The notes under the pieces: model-generated
What the model was told of the DNA's origin: nothing
What the model saw: the letters and a program-made list of their open reading frames with translations, nothing else
The model's database searches: none
Shown here: in pieces, positions 1-9,232 of the stretch
Layout: the number at the start of each line of letters is the position of its first letter
Position numbering within the stretch: the first letter of the stretch is position 1
Made by a program: the position numbers and the translations under genes
NCBI GenBank assembly: GCA_963747735.1
Contig: CAVVGE010000019.1
Span: 186,001-250,000, forward strand
Origin: AP-15 sp963747735
GTDB lineage: Bacteria; Pseudomonadota; Alphaproteobacteria; ATCC43930; CGMCC-115725
Length of the DNA stretch: 64,000 nt
Reading direction: 5' to 3'

Positions 1-355
1 GGTCGATGTCATGCTGGTGCTGCTGGTGATCTTTATGATCACCGCGCCGTTGCTGGTGGTCGGCGTGCCGCTCGACCTCCCCAAGACCCACGCGGCGCCG
101 GTCACGCCGCCGAAAGAGCCGATCATCCTGAGCCTCGATCGCAGCGGCGAGGTTTATATCGGCGACGACTGGGTCGCCTCGGCCGATCTCCAGCCGCGGC
201 TCGCAGCACTGGCCGCCGAGGACCCCAAACGCATTGTCTATGTCCGCGGCGACAAGACCATCACCTATGCGCAGCTGATGGATTTGTTGAGCCGCGTCAA
301 TCGCGCCGGCTTTGCCAAAGTCTCGCTGGTCGCTGAGGCGTCCACCGCGCAGTGA
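1..355 (+). CDS. ExbD/TolR-family biopolymer transport protein, 5' end outside window
   Basis: This is the C-terminal part of an inner-membrane ExbD/TolR protein, the partner of ExbB/TolQ that couples the proton gradient to TonB or TolA. The reading frame is already open at base 2. It begins with Val-Asp-Val followed by a hydrophobic segment (MLVLLVIFMITAPLL), which matches the single transmembrane helix of the family. The Asp codon at 5-7 is in the position of the essential membrane Asp. The rest is the periplasmic domain, ending at 355. The next gene starts by GTGA overlap (GTG at 352) and is tonB-like, so this is more likely the ExbD of an exbB-exbD-tonB set than tolR. The start codon lies upstream of the window. 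Confidence 0.88.
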   Translation, partial: VDVMLVLLVIFMITAPLLVVGVPLDLPKTHAAPVTPPKEPIILSLDRSGEVYIGDDWVASADLQPRLAALAAEDPKRIVYVRGDKTITYAQLMDLLSRVNRAGFAKVSLVAEASTAQ

Positions 356-1120
356 CGGTCTTCCGGGTTTCTCTAGCGCTGTCGGTAGCGGCGCATGCGG
401 CTTGCTTGGCGCTTTTGCTGCTGCTGCCGCCGCCTCCGGCCCGCCGGTCGCCACCGCCCGCCGAAACCGGGATCGAGGTCGCGGTCGTGGCATCGCTGCC
501 GCAGCCTCCCGCTCCGCCCCAGCCACCCCAGCCACCGAAGCCGCCGCCGCCACCGGTTGTTCAGCCGCCACCGCCACCGCCACCGCCGCCGCCACCGCCG
601 CCGCCAAAGCTCGAGCCGCCATCGCCGGCGCCGGAAGCAACGGTCGCCGAACCGCCACCGCCCGCGCAAGCCGCGCGTGCCGCCATTGCGCCGGCCGGTG
701 GAGAAGCGACCCGAACGCGAGCCGCCGCCGAGCTATACGCCGCCGGCCCCGATCGCTCCCGCCGCACCTGCCGCGCCGCCGCAGACCGCCTACATGCCGG
801 CCCCGCGACGGGAGCCGGCGCCCTCGGCCGAGGTCAGCCAAGGTTATCGTGCCGCGCTCGGCGAGTGGCTCGAGAGCCATAAGCGCTATCCCGCAACCGC
901 GCGCCAGCGGCGTGAGCAAGGCCGCGTGGTGCTGCGCTTCACGGTCGACCGCAGCGGCCGCGTCGATGCGTTCGCGATCGGCCAAAGCTCGGGTTACCCC
1001 GATCTCGATGCCGCGGTCGCGCGGATGATGCAAGGTGCGGTCATGCCGCCTTTTCCCGCCGACATGCCGCAGCCGCGGATCGAGGTATCGGTCGCGATCC
1101 GCTTTAGCCTCGAGCAATGA
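352..1120 (+). CDS. tonB: TonB-family energy transducer (one frame break near 662)
   Basis: TonB spans the periplasm and passes energy from ExbB/ExbD to outer-membrane receptors. From the GTG at 352 the frame encodes a short N-terminus, a membrane helix (about residues 5-25) and a proline-rich stretch with a run of 14 prolines. The C-terminal domain (residues about 165-255, ending in IRFSLEQ) has the TonB features of a basic YPATARQRREQG segment and a VVLRFTVDRSGRV strand, but it lies in the next frame. Removing one C from the CCC at about 661-663 joins both halves into a 255-residue protein of normal TonB length. The break is therefore probably a sequencing insertion in a C run or a very recent mutation. 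Translation is coupled to the upstream ExbD gene by the GTGA overlap. Confidence 0.8.
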
Positions 1121-1196
1121 CGGGGGCGCCGCCTCTGGCGTTTGCCAGCCGCCGCCCGTAGCTTGGCCGGAGGATCGCGACGGTGGAGGCTGGCCG

Positions 1197-3167
1197 ATGT
1201 TCCGCGGGTTCGATCGCGTCGTTTTGGCAGCGGCATTTGCTGGGGCCATGCTGCCGGGCGGGGTTGCGCTGCGAGCGCAATCGGCGACGGACGATGCGGC
1301 GACCGGCGATGCGGCGCTGGTCGGGCGCGGCGAATACCTGGCGCGCGCGGCCGATTGCATGCCGTGCCATACCGGCGACAAGACAAAACCCTATGGCGGC
1401 GGCCTTGGCCTCGCGACCCCGTTCGGGACGATCTATTCGGTCAACATCACCTCGGACAAGGCGACCGGTATCGGCGGCTGGAGCTTTGCCGATTTCAAGC
1501 GCGCCTTGCATAACGGCATCCGCGCCGACGGCGCCTATCTCTACCCGGCGATGCCGTTCGATGCTTTCACCAAGATCGAGGACGACGATTTGAGGGCGTT
1601 GTGGGCCTATATCCGCCGCCTAGCGCCGGTCGATGCGCCGAATCGCGAAAACCAGCTCGAATTTCCGTTCAATGTCCGGTTGGGGATGATTGCCTGGCGC
1701 GAGCTTTTCTTTGCGCCCGGCTATTACCAGCCGACCGCCGGCAAGAGCCCCGAATGGAGCCGCGGCGGATATCTCGTCGAGGCGTTGGCGCACTGCTCGG
1801 ATTGCCACAGCCCGCGCGACGTCATGGGGGCGATCAAAGGAAAGGCGCAGTTCACCGGCACCAAGATCGACGGCTTCTATGCGCCCAACATCGCCTCGGC
1901 GGCGCTCGCCAAAAACTGGAGCCACAACGATCTGGTCCAGTTTCTGAAAACCGGCACGGCACCCGAAAAAACCACGGTGCTGGGGCCGATGGCGACGGTC
2001 GTGCACGACAGCCTCGCCTATCTGACGCCGGCCGATCTCGGCGACATCGCGACCTGGCTCCTCGACAGCCCGCCGCCGCCAGACATGCCCGCGCCGGAAA
2101 AGCTGTCGCCGCTGCCGCCCGCCACCTATCGCCGCGCCGCCGAGCTCTATATCGACAACTGCGCCGCTTGCCATCAGGACCACGGCAGAGGCATTCCCGG
2201 GGCGGTGCCGCCGCTCGCCGACAATCCCGCGGTCACCGCGGCCGAGCCCTACAATGTCATCACGGTGGCGCTCGAAGGGCTGAAGCCGGGCGGCAATTAC
2301 GGCGCGATGCCGTCCTTTGCCGGGCGGCTTAGCGACGACCGGCTGGCCGATCTCGTCAATTACGTGCGCACCAGCTGGGGCAACCAGGGAACGGCCAACG
2401 CCACGCCGCAGATGGTCGCCGCCTGGCGCTCGGCCGCTGGCGTCCCCGATTACGGGAGCCAGGCCGCCTCCGGTTTCGAATGCCCGCGGCTCGGCGGCGC
2501 GCCGGGGACACCGGGCGCGAACCCGGTCGCGGTTTCCGGGCTCTCGGCGCTGCTCCACGCCGGCGACAACCGTATCGCCGATCTGGTCGCTACCTATAAG
2601 CGCGTCGTGCCCGGCGCCGGCCCGGCCGAGGTGGTCAACGCGTTGATCGCCGCCGATTGCCCGGTGGTCGCGGCCAAGGGCGACTCCGATTGGCAAAAGG
2701 CCGCCGAATTGCACAGCTTTGCGCTGCAGGTCGCGGCCGAAGTGTCGCCGCAAGCCGCCGCGGCGCCGATCCCGGCGGTCGATGTGATCTGGGCGAGCCC
2801 GGCCGGCCGCTCGCTGGTCTACCGCGAGCCCGAATCGTTTGGCGGCCCGCTTGCCTGCCCGGAAGACACCGCCCATCTCGTTCCGACCGATCTCGTCACG
2901 CGGGCAGGCGCGCTGATCGGCAAACCGGCGCTGCCGATCGCCGGAGACACCGCAGCGGGTCTCGCGCTGCGCTTTTTGGGGCAAGCCCCCAAAGCCCCGC
3001 CGGCCGACCTCGCCAATGCGTTGATCGCCGCCTATTGCGCCGAGGTGACCGCCCAAAAACCGGCCGACGACGCGTTGCAGCGCGCCTGGATGCAGGATTT
3101 CGGCGCCCAGATCGTGCAGGCCTTGCAGCAGCGCACGATGTCCGCCGGCAATGGCGGCGCGCGCTAG
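1197..3167 (+). CDS. triheme c-type cytochrome with duplicated C-terminal extension
   Basis: The product is a secreted cytochrome c of 656 residues. The start at 1197 is chosen because GGAGG at 1185-1189 precedes it and a signal peptide follows (hydrophobic residues about 8-20, cut near AQSA). There are three CxxCH heme sites: C54-H58, C200-H204 and C322-H326. This is the arrangement of the cytochrome subunit of membrane alcohol, gluconate or sorbitol dehydrogenases, which passes electrons to quinol oxidase. No dehydrogenase gene lies alongside. Those subunits usually stop soon after the third heme domain, but this one continues for about 230 residues. The extension contains two similar units (about 425-505 and 545-635), both with an NALIAA-x-C segment. 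The function of the extension is unknown. Its stop overlaps the stop of the opposing msrB gene. Confidence 0.85.
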   Translation: MFRGFDRVVLAAAFAGAMLPGGVALRAQSATDDAATGDAALVGRGEYLARAADCMPCHTGDKTKPYGGGLGLATPFGTIYSVNITSDKATGIGGWSFADFKRALHNGIRADGAYLYPAMPFDAFTKIEDDDLRALWAYIRRLAPVDAPNRENQLEFPFNVRLGMIAWRELFFAPGYYQPTAGKSPEWSRGGYLVEALAHCSDCHSPRDVMGAIKGKAQFTGTKIDGFYAPNIASAALAKNWSHNDLVQFLKTGTAPEKTTVLGPMATVVHDSLAYLTPADLGDIATWLLDSPPPPDMPAPEKLSPLPPATYRRAAELYIDNCAACHQDHGRGIPGAVPPLADNPAVTAAEPYNVITVALEGLKPGGNYGAMPSFAGRLSDDRLADLVNYVRTSWGNQGTANATPQMVAAWRSAAGVPDYGSQAASGFECPRLGGAPGTPGANPVAVSGLSALLHAGDNRIADLVATYKRVVPGAGPAEVVNALIAADCPVVAAKGDSDWQKAAELHSFALQVAAEVSPQAAAAPIPAVDVIWASPAGRSLVYREPESFGGPLACPEDTAHLVPTDLVTRAGALIGKPALPIAGDTAAGLALRFLGQAPKAPPADLANALIAAYCAEVTAQKPADDALQRAWMQDFGAQIVQALQQRTMSAGNGGAR

Positions 3168-3643
3168 CCGCTATCGCCCGGCGCGGGCTCCTCGGGCGGC
3201 TTTTCGCCGGGCCGAAAATCGAGGGAGAGGCCGTTCATGCAATAGCGCTGGCCGGTCGGGCGCGGGCCGTCGTCGAAGACGTGCCCCAGATGCCCGCCGC
3301 AGCGCGCGCAATGGACTTCGGTCCGGGTCATCAGAAAGCTGCGGTCGGCTTCGGTCTCGACCGCCTCCGGCAAGGGTGCGGTAAAGCTCGGCCAGCCGGT
3401 GCCGCTGTGAAACTTCTTGTCGGAGCCGAACAGCGGCTGGCCGCAGCCGGCGCAACGGTAAACGCCTGCGCCCAATTCGTTGTCGAGCGGGCTCGACCCG
3501 GCGCGCTCGGTGCCGTGCTCGCGCAGCACGCCGAATTGCGCCGGCGACAATTTCTTCCGCCACTCCGCGTCGTCGTGCGAAACTTCGAATTCCTTTGCCG
3601 GCTTACCGCGGCCGGCGAGCCGCGCCAACAACCCTTCCGCCAT
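3164..3643 (-). CDS. msrB: peptide-methionine (R)-S-oxide reductase
   Basis: MsrB reduces methionine-R-sulfoxide in oxidised proteins, using thioredoxin. The 159-residue protein has the family order: an N-terminal EWRKKLSPAQFGVLREHGTE segment, zinc-binding CAGC and CARC pairs, an FHSGTGWPSF strand, GHLGHVFDDGP, and RYCMNG with the catalytic Cys. No signal peptide is visible, so it should be cytoplasmic. The start at 3643 has a GAGGGA ribosome site about 7 bases upstream; an in-frame ATG at 3670 would add nine residues. It converges on the cytochrome gene, and the two stop codons overlap. Confidence 0.95.
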   Translation of the reverse strand: MAEGLLARLAGRGKPAKEFEVSHDDAEWRKKLSPAQFGVLREHGTERAGSSPLDNELGAGVYRCAGCGQPLFGSDKKFHSGTGWPSFTAPLPEAVETEADRSFLMTRTEVHCARCGGHLGHVFDDGPRPTGQRYCMNGLSLDFRPGEKPPEEPAPGDSG

Positions 3644-3720
3644 CAAACGATCCCTCGCAACCAACCGCATCCAATGTCGGCACGATCCTCGCGCCCTTTA
3701 AGGGGGCCGTGCAAGCCCGC

Positions 3721-3927
3721 TTAGTGAATCCGTTCGTCTTCGTCGGGGATCGGGCGCAGCAATTCGGCTGTCGAACGGGCGATCCAGCTCCAGACGACGC
3801 AAGTCAGCTGGTCGCCGCCGCCATGCAGCCGCACCGCCTCGCGATGCGCGATATCGACCGCTTCGGCGCCGTGCCGCCGGACCAGCAGCAGCGCCGCCTC
3901 CCAGATCTTGCGCTCGTTGGTCATCAT
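3721..3927 (-). CDS. small DUF6961-like protein
   Basis: This is a 68-residue soluble protein beginning MMTNERKIWEAALLLVRRHG and ending in a charged tail. A leading amphipathic helix with IWEAALLLVRRHGAEAVDIA resembles the small alphaproteobacterial DUF6961 proteins, whose function is unknown. I chose the start at 3927, but the next ATG at 3924 is equally possible, and a longer form from 3966 would add 13 poorly conserved-looking residues. It lies alone between msrB and parE. Confidence 0.55.
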   Translation of the reverse strand: MMTNERKIWEAALLLVRRHGAEAVDIAHREAVRLHGGGDQLTCVVWSWIARSTAELLRPIPDEDERIH

Positions 3928-4055
3928 GATCGTAGAACCGGGGCGCGCGAGCGAAGTTCCTCGCAAACGAATGCCTCCTATATCTGGTTGCAGCTATAGG
4001 CGCCGACCACAGAATGCTGCTTGCGCCGTTGCGACCCCTCCGTATATTCCGCGTC

Positions 4056-6065
4056 ATGCCCGATCTGTTCGACACACCCGCGCAAAATCCGGCCGGCAGC
4101 TATTCGGCCAAGGACATCGAGGTCCTCGAAGGGCTCGAACCGGTGCGCCGCCGCCCCGGCATGTATATCGGCGGCACCGACGAGCGCGGATTGCACCATC
4201 TTGCCGCCGAGGTCCTCGACAACGCCATGGACGAGGCGGTCGCCGGCCATGCGAGCCGCATCGAGATCGAGCTCGCCGCCGGCGATTGGCTGACGGTGCG
4301 CGACAATGGCCGCGGCATCCCGGTCGATCCTCATCCACGCTTCCCGAAGAAATCGGCGCTCGAGGTAATCCTGACGACGTTGCATGCCGGCGGCAAGTTC
4401 GGTGGCGAGGCCTATCGGATTTCGGGCGGGCTGCACGGCGTCGGGGTCTCGGTGGTGAACGCCCTTTCCGACGAATTCGAGGTCGAAATCGCCCGCGACC
4501 GGCGGCTCTGGCGCCAGCGTTACCGCCGCGGCGCGCCGCTCGGCGCGATCGAGGATTGCGGACCGGTGCACAACCGGCGCGGCACCACCGTGCGCTTTCA
4601 CCCCGACCCCGAGGTTTTCGGCGGCCACGGTTTCCGCCCGGCCATCATCTTCCGCATGGCGCGCTCCAAGGCCTACCTCTATCGCGGTCTTGAAATCCGC
4701 TGGAGCTGCGACCCGGCTTTGCCGCGCCCCGATGGCGTGCCCGCCGAGGCGCGCCTCCATTTCCCCGGCGGGCTCGCCGATTTCCTCGGCGCCAGCCTCG
4801 ACGGTCGCCCGACGCTGACGCCGCGCCCGTTTTTGGGTCGCGTCGATTTCGCCGAGGGCGGTCATGTCGAATGGGCGGTGGCCTGGCTCGACGACGACGA
4901 AGACAAATTCAGCCAATCCTATTGCAACACAATCCCGACTGCCGAGGGCGGGACCCACGAGGCCGGGCTGAGGAGCGCCCTCCTGCGCGGGGTCAAAGCC
5001 TATGGTGAGCTTGCCGGCAATCGCCGCATCGCCCAGGCGACCGGCGAGGACGTGACCGCCAGTGCGGCGATATTGCTGTCCCTGTTCCTGCGCGAGCCGC
5101 AGTTTCAGGGCCAGACCAAGGAGCGGCTGGCCTCGCCCGAGGCGACGCGGCTCGTCGAGAACGCGGTCAAGGACCATTTCGACCACTGGCTCGGCGCCGA
5201 CCCGACGGCGGCGCGGGCGCTGCTCGACCACATCGCCGAGCGTGCCGACGAGCGCCAGCGGCGGCGCCAGGAACGCGAGCTCGCGCGCAAGACCGCGACC
5301 CGGAAATTGCGCCTGCCAGGGAAGCTCGCCGATTGCACTCGCGGCAGCGCCGGCGGCACCGAGGTCTTTCTCGTCGAAGGCGACAGCGCCGGCGGCTCGG
5401 CAAAGCAAGCGCGCGACCGCGAAACCCAGGCGATCCTGCCGTTGCGCGGCAAAATCTTGAATGTCGCCAGCGCGTCGGCCGACAAGATGAAGGCAAACCA
5501 GGAATTGGCCGACATCGTCTTGGCGCTCGGCGCCGGCTCCGGCGGCCATTACCGCGAGGAGGCGCTGCGCTACGAGCGCGTCGTGATCATGACCGACGCC
5601 GATGTCGACGGCGCCCACATCGCCGCGCTGCTGATGACGTTTTTTTTCCGTGAGATGCCGCTCCTGGTCGAAAACGGCCACCTCTATCTCGCCTTGCCGC
5701 CGCTTTATCGCCTGACCCAAGGCGAGACGACGCTCTATGCCCGCGACGACGCGCATCGCGAGGAGCTCCTCGCGCACGCTTTCAACGGCCGCGGCAAGAT
5801 CGAAATCAGCCGCTTCAAGGGGCTCGGCGAAATGCCGGCGCGCTATTTGAAGGCGACGACGATGGCCCCGGCCCAGCGCACCCTGCTGCGCGTGACCCTG
5901 CCGCCCAAGCCCGACCCAGGGGAGCTCGGGGCGGCGACCGAGCCCCATGCCGCCGAATTCACCCGCACCCGCGATCTCGTCGAAACCTTGATGGGCCGCC
6001 GCCCCGAGCTGCGCTTCGACTACATCCAGAAAAACGCCCGCTTCGCCCGCGACCTCGACGTGTAG
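4056..6065 (+). CDS. parE: DNA topoisomerase IV subunit B
   Basis: ParE is the ATPase subunit of topoisomerase IV, which unlinks daughter chromosomes together with ParC. The 669-residue protein has a GHKL ATPase domain (EVLDNAMDEA, DNGRGIP, GGLHGVGVSVVNALS), a transducer domain, and a TOPRIM domain with EGDSAGGSAKQARDRETQAI and the metal-binding DADVDGAHI. The C-terminus IQKNARFARDLDV is typical. ParE rather than GyrB is favoured by the length (GyrB is about 800 residues) and the LPLRGKILNV context. I start at MPDLF (4056); the open frame runs 14 codons further upstream, but those residues do not look conserved. parC is not in the window. Confidence 0.95.
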   Translation: MPDLFDTPAQNPAGSYSAKDIEVLEGLEPVRRRPGMYIGGTDERGLHHLAAEVLDNAMDEAVAGHASRIEIELAAGDWLTVRDNGRGIPVDPHPRFPKKSALEVILTTLHAGGKFGGEAYRISGGLHGVGVSVVNALSDEFEVEIARDRRLWRQRYRRGAPLGAIEDCGPVHNRRGTTVRFHPDPEVFGGHGFRPAIIFRMARSKAYLYRGLEIRWSCDPALPRPDGVPAEARLHFPGGLADFLGASLDGRPTLTPRPFLGRVDFAEGGHVEWAVAWLDDDEDKFSQSYCNTIPTAEGGTHEAGLRSALLRGVKAYGELAGNRRIAQATGEDVTASAAILLSLFLREPQFQGQTKERLASPEATRLVENAVKDHFDHWLGADPTAARALLDHIAERADERQRRRQERELARKTATRKLRLPGKLADCTRGSAGGTEVFLVEGDSAGGSAKQARDRETQAILPLRGKILNVASASADKMKANQELADIVLALGAGSGGHYREEALRYERVVIMTDADVDGAHIAALLMTFFFREMPLLVENGHLYLALPPLYRLTQGETTLYARDDAHREELLAHAFNGRGKIEISRFKGLGEMPARYLKATTMAPAQRTLLRVTLPPKPDPGELGAATEPHAAEFTRTRDLVETLMGRRPELRFDYIQKNARFARDLDV

Positions 6066-6245
6066 CCCACCAAAAAGGGCGGAAACGAGGGTGGATGCCC
6101 CGGCGTCGGCCGCTGCCGGGCAACCGATGGCCTGGCCAAGGCTGCGGCGAGCTTCTCGTGCCCGCCAGCCACAGCGTCCGCCGGCGACGGTTGTTTTGGC
6201 CGGGCCGGCGACCTATCATCCAACGAGGTGCCGGAAGGAGCAATC

Positions 6246-7079
6246 ATGGCAGAGCTCGCCGCGCTCGACACCGAGCGTGAGACGATCGAGGCAACCCTGA
6301 GTTACTCCGTCGATACCAAGGCGATGCCGGTCACCCTCGTCGGCGCGCCCGGCGCCTCCGACGAGCGCGTCGGCGGCGGGTCGCAGGAGCACCGCGTCAC
6401 GTTGCGCAACGGCCGGCCCCATGCCGGCGAATTCGCGATCGAGCGTGACGGCTTCCGCTTTGTCCGTCACGACACCCGCGTCGCCGATTTCTACGACGAG
6501 GACGAGATCCGCCGGGTCTATTACCCGGAGATGGAGCGGCTGGTGATGGCGGAGAGCGGCGCCCATCGGGTCGTCGTCTTCGACCACACTTTGCGCACCG
6601 CCGACGAGGCATTGCGCGAGGCCGCCAAAATCCGCGATCCGGTCCGCCGGGTCCATAACGACTATACCGAATGGTCGGCGCCGCAGCGGGTGCGCGACCT
6701 GATGGGCGAAGAGGCCGCCGCCCTCCTCGCGCGCCGCTTTGCGATCGTCCAGGTGTGGCGGCCGATCCGCCATCCGGTCGAAAGCTGGCCGCTCGCAATC
6801 GCCGACGCGCAGAGCCTCTCGCCCGACGACATGGTGGTGACCGAGCGCCGCTATCCCGACCGCATCGGCCAGACCTCGGCGATCACCTGGAGCCCGGCGC
6901 ATCGCTGGTACTGGTTTCCGCGCATGCGGCCCGACGAGGCGTTGGTCTTCAAGGTTTATGATTCGCTGAAGGACGGCCGCGCCCGGTTCACCGCGCACAC
7001 CGCCTTTGCCGATCCGGCGACGCCGCCCGATGCGCGGCCGCGCGAAAGCATCGAAATCCGCACCCTGGCTTTCTTCTGA
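6246..7079 (+). CDS. CmcJ/AsaB-like putative Fe(II)-dependent oxygenase
   Basis: The 277-residue protein resembles the CmcJ/NvfI/AsaB family (cephamycin 7-alpha-hydroxylase CmcJ and fungal relatives). Visible family marks are RRVYYPEMERLV, a DHTLR segment, a central RVHNDYTE that could supply an HxD iron pair, VQVWRPI, and a C-terminal FTAHTAF followed by PRESIEIR, which could supply the distal His and the Arg for 2-oxoglutarate. The start at 6246 follows an AGGAG ribosome site. The next gene, a ferritin-like diiron protein, begins 26 bases after its stop, so the two are probably co-transcribed. Such proteins occur in primary metabolism of many soil bacteria as well as in antibiotic clusters, so no product is implied. 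Confidence 0.72.
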   Translation: MAELAALDTERETIEATLSYSVDTKAMPVTLVGAPGASDERVGGGSQEHRVTLRNGRPHAGEFAIERDGFRFVRHDTRVADFYDEDEIRRVYYPEMERLVMAESGAHRVVVFDHTLRTADEALREAAKIRDPVRRVHNDYTEWSAPQRVRDLMGEEAAALLARRFAIVQVWRPIRHPVESWPLAIADAQSLSPDDMVVTERRYPDRIGQTSAITWSPAHRWYWFPRMRPDEALVFKVYDSLKDGRARFTAHTAFADPATPPDARPRESIEIRTLAFF

Positions 7080-7105
7080 GCCGGCTGGCGCAACGGAGGC
7101 ACGCG

Positions 7106-8095
7106 ATGCAGCAGGGGCACCAGGTCGAGAGCCGCAACACCGCCTATTTCCGCCATGTCTACGACGGCGAGCACGCCGATATGCGGCGGCTCTACGAGCA
7201 GGCCAAGCTCGACCAGTGGAACGCCGCGACCGACATCGATTGGCAGCAGCCGCTGGACGGTGACGGTGACGGGGGCGACGGCGGGCTGATCGCCGACGAC
7301 CTCGTCGATATCTATGGAACGAGGTTCTGGGACCGGCTGTCGCCCGCGCAACGCGTCGAGGTCAACCGCGCGGTCGCCCGCTGGCGGCTTTCGACCCTGA
7401 TGGCCGGCGAGCATGGCGCGATGCTGGTGTGCAGCCAGATGGTCGAAAATGTCGAGGGCCAGGACGCCAAATTGTTCCAGGCGACCCAGGTCGTCGACGA
7501 GGGCCGGCACAACGAGGTGTTGCATCGCTACATGGCGTTGCGGCTCGAAGGGCGGAACTATCCGCTGGCCAACAATGTCGAGGAAATTTTCGACACCTTG
7601 CTCGGCACCGCCGCCTGGTACTTGAAGACGATCGGATTGCAGCTCGTTGCCGAGACCTTTGCCGTCTCGCTGTTCCGCATGCTGGCCGAATTGTCGAAGG
7701 ATCCGGTGCTGCGCCAGATCTGCCGGCGGATCTTGCAGGACGAGGCGCGGCATATGGGCTTTGGCATGCTGTCCTTGCCGAAGGTCGTCGCCGAAGCCAG
7801 CGCCGCCGAGCGGCGCGAGATGGAGGATTTCGCGGTTTGGGCACTAAACCGGACCCTGCGCGGCATCTTTCCACTCGCAGCCTACGAGGAAATGGGTTTT
7901 GCCCGCGCCGAGATCGACGAGATCAGGCAATTGCGCCGCGAGCGCGCGGCCGGCGGCGACGAGACCGCGTTCCGCAAATATTTCCGTCGCGACCTGCACG
8001 CCGGGCTGGTGCGCAATTTGCGCAAGGTCGGCGTCTTGAGCGATCGGGTAGCGCCCGAGCTGCAAGCCCTCGGCATCTCGCTCGCCGCCGCATGA
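7106..8095 (+). CDS. ferritin-like diiron-carboxylate protein
   Basis: The 329-residue helical protein carries the ligands expected of a ferritin-like or ribonucleotide-reductase-like diiron site. They are E102 (GEH), a DEGRH motif at 131-135, E183 in QLVAETF, and a DEARH motif at 212-216. Two ExxH pairs plus two further Glu residues are the pattern of AurF-type N-oxygenases and related diiron oxygenases. Residues 50-60 form a Gly/Asp-rich loop coded by a short GACGGTGAC-like repeat. GGAGG lies about 8 bases before the ATG. It sits directly behind the CmcJ-like gene, so the two may act on one substrate. The reaction is not known. Confidence 0.75.
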   Translation: MQQGHQVESRNTAYFRHVYDGEHADMRRLYEQAKLDQWNAATDIDWQQPLDGDGDGGDGGLIADDLVDIYGTRFWDRLSPAQRVEVNRAVARWRLSTLMAGEHGAMLVCSQMVENVEGQDAKLFQATQVVDEGRHNEVLHRYMALRLEGRNYPLANNVEEIFDTLLGTAAWYLKTIGLQLVAETFAVSLFRMLAELSKDPVLRQICRRILQDEARHMGFGMLSLPKVVAEASAAERREMEDFAVWALNRTLRGIFPLAAYEEMGFARAEIDEIRQLRRERAAGGDETAFRKYFRRDLHAGLVRNLRKVGVLSDRVAPELQALGISLAAA

Positions 8096-8272
8096 GGACG
8101 AGGCCGGGGGCTTGCACGCATGCGATCGATTACCCCGATGGCGCGCGCTTTGTCCGGGCAGCCGGCGCCGATCTCGAGCGCGTGCCGCGCCTAAAATACG
8201 ATCTCGCAATGGGCCGCGCCGAGGCGATCGAGAGCGCGTCGACGTCCTGACTGCGGCTTTCGCCGTCGGCCG

Positions 8273-8848
8273 TCAGGTTTGGATCTGCTCTTCTTCCTCG
8301 CCGCTTTCGACGACGTCCTCGACCGGGCGGCGCGCGCGGGCGCGGGCGACCGCCTCCTCGATCTCGTCGAGGGTGCACAGGCCGAGCCCGACCGGATGGC
8401 GCGGCTTGATGTTCGGGCTGTTCCAATGGGTGCGGTCGCGCACCGCGGCGATTGTCGGCTTGGTCGTGCCGATCAGCTTTGAAATCTGCGCGTCGGAAAG
8501 CTCCGGGTGGCCCTTCAGCAGAAAGGCGATCGCGTCGGGCTTGTCCTGGCGCTTGGCGATCGGGGTATAGCGCGGGCCCTTGTGCCGGAAGAGCTGCGGC
8601 GCCATCGCATTTGGCGACAGAACGAGTCGTGCTCCGGGGTCGGCCTGGCAGCGCACCAGCTCGTCGGCGGAGGTCTGGCCATTCGCCACCGGGTCGAGGC
8701 CTTGCATTTCGTTCGCGACCTCGCCATCGGCGATGGCCTGGATCTCGAGCGGGTGGAGCGCACAGAAATCGGCGATCTGGTCAAAGGTCAGCGCGGTGTT
8801 CTCGACCAGCCAGACGGCGGTCGCCTTGGGCATCAATGGGGGGGCCAT
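8273..8848 (-). CDS. trcR: cell-cycle transcriptional regulator TrcR (DUF1013)
   Basis: The 191-residue protein matches the DUF1013/TrcR family found across Alphaproteobacteria and named as a cell-cycle regulator in Caulobacter. Features are PLMPKATAVWLVENTALTFDQIADFC at the N-terminus (residues 5-30), a helix-turn-helix-like segment (HPELSDAQISKLIGTTKPTI, about 113-132) and RDRTHWNSPNIKPRHPVGLGLC. The tail is acidic (EEEEQ). It stands alone, transcribed away from the DUF1192 gene, so the roughly 120 bases between them should hold both promoters. Confidence 0.9.
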   Translation of the reverse strand: MAPPLMPKATAVWLVENTALTFDQIADFCALHPLEIQAIADGEVANEMQGLDPVANGQTSADELVRCQADPGARLVLSPNAMAPQLFRHKGPRYTPIAKRQDKPDAIAFLLKGHPELSDAQISKLIGTTKPTIAAVRDRTHWNSPNIKPRHPVGLGLCTLDEIEEAVARARARRPVEDVVESGEEEEQIQT

Positions 8849-8969
8849 GCTGCAATCCTAATGGGGTGGGCCACGCGGCGCCGGCACCGGCGCGGAAACA
8901 TGAAAGTTTATATAATCGCACCGCCGGCCGGGCGAAAGGCGGAGGCAGAGGCGGCGGCATGGAGGCGGC

Positions 8970-9152
8970 ATGGAGGACGACGATCTCGAACCGCGGCGGA
9001 GGCCGGCGCAGCTCAAGGATTTGGCCCCGATGGGAGTGGCCGAGCTCGAAGCCTATATCGCCGGGCTCGAAGCCGAGATCGCCCGCGCCCGAGCCGAGAT
9101 CGCGGCCAAGCAGGGCCAGCGCCGCGGCGCCGAAGCCTTGTTCAAACGCTGA
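8970..9152 (+). CDS. DUF1192 small coiled-coil protein
   Basis: A 60-residue protein with a charged N-terminus and one long helix (MGVAELEAYIAGLEAEIARARAEIAAKQG), the shape of the alphaproteobacterial DUF1192 family. The family's role is unknown. The start at 8970 has GGAGG five bases upstream; an upstream in-frame start is not needed. It is followed by tRNA-Ser. Confidence 0.82.
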   Translation: MEDDDLEPRRRPAQLKDLAPMGVAELEAYIAGLEAEIARARAEIAAKQGQRRGAEALFKR

Positions 9153-9232
9153 GCTGGTTTGCGACGAATTGACTCGGCCGCAGCCGGCCCGCAAGATGCG
9201 CGGGCATACGCCGTGACGACCCACTCATCGGT

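Noticed and set aside
3978..5948. 656-residue open frame on the minus strand
   Set aside because: It is the antisense shadow of parE. High GC leaves opposite frames open, and its translation is Arg/Ala-rich without any motif.
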